Origin: Candidatus Uhrbacteria bacterium
Lineage (GTDB): Bacteria; Patescibacteriota; Patescibacteriia; UBA9934; UBA11717
Direction of reading: 5' to 3'
NCBI GenBank assembly: GCA_013203725.1
Contig: JABMPK010000009.1
Location: 1 to 10,537, forward strand
Length of the DNA stretch: 10,537 nt
In this document: piece by piece, positions 5,580 to 10,537 of the stretch
How positions within the stretch are numbered: position 1 is the first letter of the stretch
How the letters are laid out: each line of letters begins with the position of its first letter
Made by a program: the position numbers and the translations under genes
Notes under the pieces: generated by a model
Told to the model about the DNA's origin: nothing
Database searches by the model: none
What the model saw: the letters and a program-made list of their open reading frames with translations, nothing else

Positions 5580-5610
5580 ACAGGCGTTTTCTGTCTTTAG
5601 CAATGGCAGT

Positions 5611-5639
5611 ATTTTAGCATTGTTTAGGCATTTGAACAA
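5611..5639 (-). promoter_or_regulatory. Promoter of gyrB
   Basis: Minus strand: -35 TTGTTC (5634-5639, weak), a 17-base spacer ending in TGC, and -10 TAAAAT (5611-5616, 5 of 6), making an extended -10. The start would be near 5604, giving a leader of about 25 nt before the ATG at 5579. This rules against translation from 5639. Confidence 0.6.
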
Positions 5640-5663
5640 TAGTGTAGGTGTATTACGCCAGGA

Positions 5664-5723
5664 ACAATTAAAACTTAGAAATTAAAATTTGTGTCTTGAT
5701 TTATAATTCATAATTTACAATTG
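5664..5723. repeat. Inverted A/T-rich 7-base repeat arrays between gyrB and the 5769 gene
   Basis: Heptamers ACAATTA, AAACTTA, GAAATTA, AAATTTG (5664-5691) are followed by TTGATTT, ATAATTC, ATAATTT, ACAATTG (5696-5723). The two halves are imperfect inverted copies: by hand, about 19 of 29 positions pair between 5665-5693 and 5695-5723, with mismatches recurring roughly once per heptamer. The architecture matches the secE leader (1822-1888) with a different core sequence. Its right edge runs into the candidate -35 of the 5769 gene. Confidence 0.5.
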
Positions 5724-5758
5724 CTCGCAGTATACTCACATCTATAACATGGTATACT
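5721..5758 (+). promoter_or_regulatory. Candidate promoter(s) of the 5769 gene
   Basis: One option is TTGCTC (5721-5726), 16 bases, TATAAC (5743-5748). Another is TATACT (5753-5758), whose start would lie only 3-4 nt before the ATG. GTATAC occurs at 5730-5735 and 5752-5757, 22 bases (about two helical turns) apart, on either side of TATAAC; these could be operator half-sites. I cannot decide between the options from sequence. Confidence 0.45.
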
Positions 5759-5768
5759 TGAACACACT

Positions 5769-6755
5769 ATGGGTGTATGGCCGTTCTCAATGTTTGAACC
5801 GAAGAGTAACCAGACTCCAGTGTTGGAAAAAGAAAGTCAGGCGCCAAAGCCTGTCTTGCTTAAGGCTGAGAAAGAAGCGGAGAAGATATACAAGCGTGAA
5901 GTGTGGTGGTTGGAACATAGAACTGGATTAAAGAAGAGCGCGATTGTTGCGTTGATTGTTGTAGAGGCAATTCTGGGACTTATTGGACTGTACGCTTTCG
6001 CAGACTATTATCTTATTGATTACGTTGAAGAACAAAGGATGGCATCTACATTCTTTGAGGGGGCGGGCGATTTAAAAGCTGCGAATACTCGGCAGACTCC
6101 GATCGAACTTTCGTTTGAATCTGCGTCTTCGGTGCAGAGCGGTCAACGATACGACATACTCGCTTTTGTAGAGAACCCAAATACGGACTGGATCGCGCAG
6201 CTTGAGTATCACTTTAATTACGCAGGAGAGAAATCGAGCACGGAAACGATAGTTGTAAACCAACAGAGCAGACTTGCACTGACCAAGCTGGGTATTGAGG
6301 GAGCACGGTCTCATGCAGTAGAGTTGGTTATAGATGATGTCATGTGGCAGAAGATTGACCTCCACAAAATTTCCGACCCGATTCTGTGGAAGAAGGAAAG
6401 ATGGAATTTGGAGATCAGCGAGGCTCAGCATAGCTCTAACCTCGTGATAGGCGACAGATCATTTGGACGGACAACATTCAAAATCAGGAACAAGACAGGA
6501 TTTGGGTATTATGAGGTCCCAATCACAGTTGTGTTGAAGAGAGGGAATTCGTTAGTTGGTGTGAACAAGACAACCATATCGAATTTGATAGGCCTTGAAG
6601 AAAGCGTAATTCAGGTGGATTGGTTTGACAACGCACCGTCAGCATCAATAGTTGAAGTCTACCCAGCACTAGACTTGTTCGACGACGCGAACTACATGCC
6701 AAAGACGGCGGGGGAGGATCTTCACAGAATTGATACAAGAACAATACGACAGTAG
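5769..6755 (+). CDS. Single-pass membrane protein with two extracytoplasmic beta-rich segments, unknown function
   Basis: The 328-residue protein has a charged cytoplasmic N-terminus (1-55, Lys/Glu-rich at 20-43), one membrane span at about 56-80, and an external remainder. Two segments look alike: 125-195, starting RYDILAFVENPNTDWIAQL, and 234-300, starting RTTFKIRNKTGFGYYEVPI. Each has a beta strand, then an N-x-[ST]-type turn, then a strand rich in aromatics, and each ends with alternating hydrophobics. This resembles small Ig-like (FxLYD-type) folds, but that is an impression. The gene diverges from gyrB and is followed by a strong terminator and then rodA, so an envelope role is plausible. 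There is no SD; a second in-frame ATG at 5790 is possible. I do not recognise a named family. Confidence 0.85.
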   Translation: MGVWPFSMFEPKSNQTPVLEKESQAPKPVLLKAEKEAEKIYKREVWWLEHRTGLKKSAIVALIVVEAILGLIGLYAFADYYLIDYVEEQRMASTFFEGAGDLKAANTRQTPIELSFESASSVQSGQRYDILAFVENPNTDWIAQLEYHFNYAGEKSSTETIVVNQQSRLALTKLGIEGARSHAVELVIDDVMWQKIDLHKISDPILWKKERWNLEISEAQHSSNLVIGDRSFGRTTFKIRNKTGFGYYEVPITVVLKRGNSLVGVNKTTISNLIGLEESVIQVDWFDNAPSASIVEVYPALDLFDDANYMPKTAGEDLHRIDTRTIRQ

Positions 6756-6759
6756 TCAG

Positions 6760-6789
6760 AACCCTCGCAGTGATGCGGGGGTTTATTTT
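6760..6789 (+). terminator. Intrinsic terminator after the 5769 gene
   Basis: A 10-bp stem (AACCCTCGCA at 6760-6769 with TGCGGGGGTT at 6774-6783, one G-U pair) is capped by a GTGA (GNRA) tetraloop and followed by TTTATTTT. It separates this gene from rodA, so rodA needs its own promoter. Confidence 0.92.
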
Positions 6790-6804
6790 GATTTGAATTG
6801 AAGG

Positions 6805-6810
6805 TAAGAT
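6805..6810 (+). promoter_or_regulatory. -10 box of rodA, likely leaderless
   Basis: TAAGAT ends 6 nt before the rodA ATG, so transcription would begin at or next to the start codon. No good -35 is seen at 16-18 bases. An AAGG at 6801-6804 is 12 nt from the ATG, too far for a good SD. Confidence 0.4.
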
Positions 6811-6816
6811 GCGGTT

Positions 6817-7911
6817 ATGCAGAAATACTCTCGTCTATTTTCTTCGTTTGACTGGCTACTAGCTTTAGCGGTATTTGTGCTACTTGTTTTGGGGATTTCT
6901 GCTTTATACGGAATTGGACTTTCTTCTTCGCCACCAGATTTTACAAACGTCACCAAACAATTGATAGCGCTGGCCATTGGAACTGCAATAGCCTTGATAC
7001 TCGCTTTGTCTAACTATAGAATGTTGCGATCGTACGCTGGAACGCTTTACGCAGCTGGTGGTGTAACTCTGACGATGTTGTTGATGTTTGGAGTGAACCG
7101 TCGTGGAACAACCGGATGGTTTAGTTTTGGATTTTTTGATGTTCAGCCCGTGGAGTTTGTGAAAATTATTTTGATAGTGGCAATTGCCGCGATACTTGCA
7201 CGACGAACTCGTAGGATAGTACGTTGGAAGGAGTTTATTGCAACGGCGATACCGGTCGGTATCTATGCGACACTGGTTATGTTACAGCCAGACTTTGGCT
7301 CGGCTGCATTGATGATTGGTGCTTGGATTGTGATGTTGCTATTCGCAGGACTTGATAAAAAAATATTTCTCACGTTGTTTGCTTCTGGTGTCACCTTCGT
7401 TTCCGCTGCTTGGTTATTTTTCTTTGAGGAGTTCCAGAAAAACAGAATATTGACGTTCATTAATCCAGAGCTTGATCCGCTTGGAGTTGGGTATAACGTG
7501 ACACAGGCCAAGATTGCAATTGGTGCTGGTAAGTTTTTCGGACGTGGACTCGGATTTGGGTCACAGAGTCAGTTGCAGTTCTTGCCGGAGGCTCAGACGG
7601 ACTTTATATTCGCGGCGATCGCCGAGGAATTAGGATTCTTAGGTGTGATGCTGGTAATCGCTGCTTTTGGATTATTCTTTTGGCGCATTTGGGTACTTGT
7701 GAATAAGACACGCGACGACTTTACCGGATACCTTCTGATTGGTCTTGGAACACTGCTGTTTATTCAAATGACGGTTAACATTGCAATGAATCTGGGGATG
7801 ATGCCGGTTACAGGGTTGCCACTACCGTTTGTCAGCTACGGTGGGTCATCTTTACTTTCCAGCATAGTGATATTTGGTCTTATTGAAAGCGTAGCGCTTA
7901 GAGAGAGGTAG
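6817..7911 (+). CDS. rodA: RodA, SEDS-family peptidoglycan glycosyltransferase
   Basis: SEDS proteins polymerise lipid II into glycan strands; RodA works with a class B PBP in side-wall elongation. The 364-residue polytopic protein (about ten spans) has GWFSFGFFDVQPVEFVK (100-116), the QPDFGSA motif (157-163), the large external loop with FLPEAQTDFIFAAIAEELGF (255-274) containing the expected catalytic Asp262, and the C-terminal NLGMMPVTGLPLPFVSYGG signature (325-343). RodA rather than FtsW is favoured by length, QPDFGSA and the absence of extensions; the two families are close, so the subfamily is slightly less sure than the family. A partner PBP is not in the window. The next gene begins 15 nt later. 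Confidence 0.93.
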   Translation: MQKYSRLFSSFDWLLALAVFVLLVLGISALYGIGLSSSPPDFTNVTKQLIALAIGTAIALILALSNYRMLRSYAGTLYAAGGVTLTMLLMFGVNRRGTTGWFSFGFFDVQPVEFVKIILIVAIAAILARRTRRIVRWKEFIATAIPVGIYATLVMLQPDFGSAALMIGAWIVMLLFAGLDKKIFLTLFASGVTFVSAAWLFFFEEFQKNRILTFINPELDPLGVGYNVTQAKIAIGAGKFFGRGLGFGSQSQLQFLPEAQTDFIFAAIAEELGFLGVMLVIAAFGLFFWRIWVLVNKTRDDFTGYLLIGLGTLLFIQMTVNIAMNLGMMPVTGLPLPFVSYGGSSLLSSIVIFGLIESVALRER

Positions 7912-7920
7912 TGGTAGAAT
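7912..7920 (+). promoter_or_regulatory. Extended -10 promoter of the 7927 gene, likely leaderless
   Basis: TGG-TAGAAT (TGn extended -10, hexamer 5 of 6) overlaps the rodA stop codon and ends 6 nt before the ATG at 7927. There is no -35 at the normal distance and no SD. The spacing to the ATG is the same as for rodA. Confidence 0.45.
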
Positions 7921-7926
7921 CATCTC

Positions 7927-8265
7927 ATGGAACAATCATCATCGAACTTTTTATCGCAGGGCCTCAAACTTGTTTCCAACTGCCCGTTGTGTAAAAAACC
8001 TCATTCAACAGACCCTCATATTATTGAGGCGAGTGATGAGATGTGTTTGGTTCACGTAACTTGCGGACACTGTAAGCATGCTATTTTGGCAGTTATGAAC
8101 ATGCAGGATGTTGGCGTTAGCTGCACTGGAATCATGACAGACCTGTCAAAAGAGGACACAGACCTGCTTTTGGATGGAAATGAAGTGGATATTGACGATG
8201 TATTGATGACTCACGAAGCGTTAAGTACAGAGGGCTTTTTGTCCCATTTTAGACAAAAGGCGTAG
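7927..8265 (+). CDS. Small zinc-ribbon protein, unknown function
   Basis: This 112-residue protein has two CxxC knuckles, C19-P-L-C22 and C46-G-H-C49, set in a beta-like stretch typical of a zinc ribbon. The tail (70-112) is acidic and probably helical (LSKEDTDLLLDGNEVDIDDVL). There is no signal peptide or membrane span, so it is likely cytoplasmic. It begins 15 nt after rodA and could be co-transcribed with it as well as served by its own -10. Nothing identifies a partner or substrate. Zinc binding follows from the four Cys; any nucleic-acid or protein contact is a guess. Confidence 0.83.
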   Translation: MEQSSSNFLSQGLKLVSNCPLCKKPHSTDPHIIEASDEMCLVHVTCGHCKHAILAVMNMQDVGVSCTGIMTDLSKEDTDLLLDGNEVDIDDVLMTHEALSTEGFLSHFRQKA

Positions 8266-8292
8266 ATAGGGATGCCGGATTGGAATCGGCTA

Positions 8293-8321
8293 TTGACAAG
8301 TTACCTTATAATTGGCATAAT
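8293..8321 (+). promoter_or_regulatory. Promoter of rplY and the DUF3048 gene
   Basis: Perfect -35 TTGACA (8293-8298), 17-base spacer, -10 CATAAT (8316-8321, 5 of 6). The start near 8328 gives a leader of about 19 A/T-rich nt without an SD. A perfect TATAAT at 8307-8312 is too close to this -35 to be its partner. An imperfect inverted repeat (GCCG...CGGC, 8275-8291) abuts the -35. Confidence 0.72.
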
Positions 8322-8346
8322 TCGGCCATATTTTTGAACTATATAT

Positions 8347-9063
8347 ATGGAACGACTGACAATGAACGCCGAGCCACGTGAAGCATCTCAGAAGATTGAT
8401 GATGTTCGAGCAGAAGACCGCATCCCAGCGGTTATCTATGGTGGTAAGAGAGAGGGAGCTATGTCGCTATCTGTTGACCGCGGACAAACTGTAAAAGCTT
8501 TAAAGCAGTTGACGCCAAGTACAGTAGTTGATGTAGACATCGACGGAAAGAAAGTAATGGCGCTAATTACAGAAATCCAGCGTCATCCAGTTACTGATGA
8601 CGTACTTCACGTAGATTTCCGACAGGTTGAGACAGGAATTCCTGTGAAGACTAAGATAAACCTTGTGTTCACCGGTGAATCACCTGTGGTTAAGAATCTT
8701 GGTGGAGTATTGGTTGTAAACCGAGATCGCGTGTTGGTTAGCTCTGCACCAGAGAACTTGGTCTCACAGATCGAGATTGATCTTGCGACCATATCATCGT
8801 TTGACATAACCATTTCTATAAAAGACCTCCCACTACCAGAGGGTGTAGAGATCATCGACGATCTTACAGCGTCAGTTGCTCTTGTTCAGATGCCTAAGTC
8901 TAAGGAAGAGATTGCTGCTGAGGAAGCTGCTGAAGATGCTTCAGATGCCGCTCAGGCTGCAGCTGCTGCACCAGTTACAGGCGGTGAGAAGGAAGGTGAG
9001 GAAGCAAAGGAAGAGGGTGGTGACGCAAAGGCGGACGCTGCAGAAGAAAAAGATGCCAAATAA
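8347..9063 (+). CDS. rplY: 50S ribosomal protein L25, CTC type
   Basis: L25 binds 5S rRNA in the large subunit. The 238-residue protein is the long CTC form. The 5S-binding domain (1-93) has MNAEPRE near the start, RIPAVIYGG (25-33) and the IQRHPVTDDVLHVDF signature (77-91). A second all-beta domain follows at about 94-183. The last ~50 residues are a low-complexity Ala/Glu/Lys tail, common in this form. M1 (MERLTMNAEPRE) fits the family better than the ATG at 8362. The 3' end overlaps the next gene by 11 nt. Confidence 0.95.
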   Translation: MERLTMNAEPREASQKIDDVRAEDRIPAVIYGGKREGAMSLSVDRGQTVKALKQLTPSTVVDVDIDGKKVMALITEIQRHPVTDDVLHVDFRQVETGIPVKTKINLVFTGESPVVKNLGGVLVVNRDRVLVSSAPENLVSQIEIDLATISSFDITISIKDLPLPEGVEIIDDLTASVALVQMPKSKEEIAAEEAAEDASDAAQAAAAAPVTGGEKEGEEAKEEGGDAKADAAEEKDAK

Positions 9064-10132
9064 GAAAAAACAATCACCGGATAAGAAACAGGGGGAAAAC
9101 GGAACCACATTTAGTGCTCCGTTTTTTCTTGCTTCATTTATTGGAATCCTTTTAACAGGTTCGGCTTTGTGGTTTGTTCTAGGAGCAAGCAACGATAGCG
9201 TAGACGAGGCTGCTCCGGACTTGATAGAGTTTGATGTCGCGTACGATGGGGAGAGACACCCTCTCTCCGGAGCTCGCATCGATGGTGACGAAAAGTTCAA
9301 GTTGTTTGCGGTGATGGTGGAAAACTCGCAAGACGCATGGCCGCTTTCCGGAATCGAGGATGCATACTTGGTGTACGAGGCGCCGGTAGAAGGGAATATC
9401 ACCCGGTTCATGGCGTTGTATAGTGACGACCAGGAAGTCGACGAGGTTGGTCCGGTTAGAAGCGCTCGACCATACTACGTAGACTTTGCACTTGGATGGG
9501 ATGCTCTGTACACACATGTGGGAGGTAGTCCGGAGGCGCTTGACCTTATAAAGGAGCGTGGCGCTTGGGACTTCAACGAGTTCTTTAACGGCGGATCTTT
9601 CTGGCGGTCACGTTCAAGATCGGCGCCGCACAATGTATACACGGAGATGTCTCGATTAGTTAAAGGTTGGGACAGCGTAGTGGGGGAGGTGCCCGAGTAC
9701 GAATCTCGATTGTTCAAGGATGACGAGCCTGAGGTGGAGGATCGTCCCGAGTCTTACGACGTTGAGGTTGAGTTCAATGGTTACGGTTATGATGTTACTT
9801 GGGTTTACGAGCCTGAGACCAACGAGTACGTCCGGTATCAGGCTGGGCGTAAATACAAGTTGCGATCAGGCGCCGGCATTGCAGTTAAGAACGTTGCGAT
9901 CATGAAGACGGCTACGAGCGTTATTGACGATGTTGGTAGACAAAAAATCACCACCGTTGGAGGAGGTGATGCGGTGATCTTGATGGATGGCCAAACAATC
10001 GAAGGAACGTGGGAGACAAAGTCACGCTCGGACATCATGCGATTCTATGATGGTGACGGTGAAGAAATCATCTGGAATGTTGGAAAGAGTTGGATTGAAG
10101 TTGTGGACGAGGACAAGAACGCCGATTTATAA
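9053..10132 (+). CDS. Membrane-anchored DUF3048 (YerB-like) protein
   Basis: The 359-residue protein has a basic N-terminus, one span at about 20-44, then an external two-domain body. The DUF3048 N-terminal domain contains FAVMVENSQDAWPLSG (85-100), VYEAPVEGNITRFMALY (107-123), VGPVRSARPYY (132-142), THVGGSPEA (154-162) and FWRSRSRSAPHNVYT (183-197). The C-terminal domain contains YVRYQAGRKYKL (259-270), VKNVAIM (278-284), GGGDAVILMDGQTIEGTW (303-320) and WNVGKSWIEVV (341-351). In B. subtilis YerB is a lipoprotein of unclear function; here there is no lipobox Cys, and a transmembrane anchor takes its place. The ATG at 9053 overlaps rplY by 11 nt, suggesting coupled translation. A frame open from 8876 only reads the rplY tail in another frame. 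Biochemical function is unknown. Confidence 0.92.
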   Translation: MPNKKKQSPDKKQGENGTTFSAPFFLASFIGILLTGSALWFVLGASNDSVDEAAPDLIEFDVAYDGERHPLSGARIDGDEKFKLFAVMVENSQDAWPLSGIEDAYLVYEAPVEGNITRFMALYSDDQEVDEVGPVRSARPYYVDFALGWDALYTHVGGSPEALDLIKERGAWDFNEFFNGGSFWRSRSRSAPHNVYTEMSRLVKGWDSVVGEVPEYESRLFKDDEPEVEDRPESYDVEVEFNGYGYDVTWVYEPETNEYVRYQAGRKYKLRSGAGIAVKNVAIMKTATSVIDDVGRQKITTVGGGDAVILMDGQTIEGTWETKSRSDIMRFYDGDGEEIIWNVGKSWIEVVDEDKNADL

Positions 10133-10537
10133 AGTTAAGATAACGACCCGTGGTTCTCCCGCGAGGTCGTTTTTGATTTGCACGGTAGCGTCCTCAAAGA
10201 TTTCGTTCACCATCGTGTTGACGATGCTTTCTTGGCGCGGGTCGATTTCGAGCAACACGAACAGATCCTTTGGAAACTCGTCTCGTCGCGACTGTATTTG
10301 CATCAACAACTCTCTGTATAGATCAAGGCCGTCGTTGCTGTCGGACACAAGAGCTTGCTTTGGCTCGAACTCCCGCACTTCTTCCGGTGACGTCTCCCAC
10401 ATGTCGGTGCTGAGGTAGGGGAGGTTGGCTGCGATTATTACGCGGCCGTGTCGCTTTAGCTCGTTAGGCCAGATTGGTTCTAGTAAGTTTCCTTCGTGGA
10501 AGCCCACTTGGGCGCCGAGTTTTGTGGCGTTCTTTGC
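10127..10537 (-). CDS. prmC: Peptide chain release factor methyltransferase PrmC (partial, 5' end beyond right edge)
   Basis: PrmC methylates the glutamine of the GGQ motif in release factors RF1/RF2 using S-adenosylmethionine. The last 137 residues are visible, about half the protein. AKNATKLG...VGFHEGNLLEPI is the end of the Rossmann-fold methyltransferase core. The catalytic NPPY motif appears as NLPYLS, with Leu for the first Pro. FEPKQALVSDSNDGLDLYRELL and the closing DLAGEPRVVILTL are characteristic of PrmC/HemK. NLPY also occurs in RsmA-type rRNA methyltransferases, but the DGLDLYR and DLAGEPR stretches favour PrmC. The gene converges with the DUF3048 gene and their ends overlap by 6 nt. 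Confidence 0.9.
   Translation of the reverse strand, partial: AKNATKLGAQVGFHEGNLLEPIWPNELKRHGRVIIAANLPYLSTDMWETSPEEVREFEPKQALVSDSNDGLDLYRELLMQIQSRRDEFPKDLFVLLEIDPRQESIVNTMVNEIFEDATVQIKNDLAGEPRVVILTL
10142..10174 (+). terminator. Intrinsic terminator of rplY-DUF3048, inside prmC coding sequence
   Basis: AACGACC-CGTGG (10142-10153) pairs with CCGCG-A-GGTCGTT (10159-10171) around a TTCTC loop, giving 12 pairs with one bulged A and one G-U, followed by T through 10174. It starts 10 nt after the DUF3048 stop. On the opposite strand the same bases encode the conserved DLAGEPRVV end of PrmC, and no U run follows there, so it works only on the plus strand. Confidence 0.8.

Noticed and set aside
5580..5639. 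Upstream ATG at 5639 for gyrB
   Set aside because: The extra 20 codons contain the -35/-10 promoter and have no GyrB-like sequence.
8876..9052. Upstream start at 8876 for the DUF3048 gene
   Set aside because: That stretch is the rplY acidic tail read in another frame (Leu/Arg-rich low complexity); the ATG at 9053 precedes a sensible membrane anchor.

Overview
The window looks like chromosomal DNA of a bacterium from the Candidate Phyla Radiation (Patescibacteria). Pointers are compact housekeeping genes, a CTC-type L25 with an acidic tail, a YerB-like DUF3048 protein beside it, a PrmC with an NLPY motif, and genes that mostly lack Shine-Dalgarno (SD) sites. TGA is used as a stop (end of the 2760 gene) and no long gene is interrupted by TGA, so the standard bacterial code applies, not the UGA-glycine code of some CPR lineages. 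Phylum placement is an inference; I could not run a phylogeny.

Layout. (1) 1-1965, minus strand: a classical secE-nusG-rplK-rplA operon (protein export, transcription elongation, ribosome stalk base, L1 stalk), with rplA running off the left edge. It has a strong promoter at 1937-1965, a terminator-like hairpin almost on top of the transcription start, and a leader containing inverted arrays of 7-base repeats. (2) 2014-3523, plus strand: an island of three unrecognised small genes (2090, 2760, 3023). Unlike the rest of the window, the first two have TTGACA promoters and good SD sites, and the island has intrinsic terminators. By eye it is more GC-rich. The three proteins share a short C-terminal motif and appear to be one undescribed family; this is the most interesting part of the window. 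(3) 3522-5639, minus strand: gyrB with its own promoter, ending in a terminator that works in both directions and is shared with the island. (4) 5664-6789: a second inverted 7-base repeat region, then a membrane-anchored protein of unknown function with two extracytoplasmic beta-rich segments, closed by a strong terminator. (5) 6805-8265: rodA (peptidoglycan glycosyltransferase) and a small zinc-ribbon protein, each with a -10 box ending exactly 6 nt before the ATG, which suggests leaderless mRNAs. (6) 8293-10174: rplY (L25/CTC) with a TTGACA promoter, overlapping a membrane-anchored DUF3048 protein. (7) 10127 to the right edge, minus strand: the 3' part of prmC, convergent with and overlapping the DUF3048 gene by 6 nt. 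The terminator of the rplY-DUF3048 unit lies inside prmC coding sequence.

Working together: most of the window serves core processes: translation (L1, L11, L25, PrmC), transcription (NusG), secretion (SecE), DNA topology (GyrB) and cell-wall elongation (RodA). The 2090-3451 island is the accessory exception. I found no tRNA, rRNA, CRISPR array, transposase or integrase. No gene-free stretch exceeds 300 bases; the longest (1817-2089) holds the secE leader repeats and two divergent promoters.
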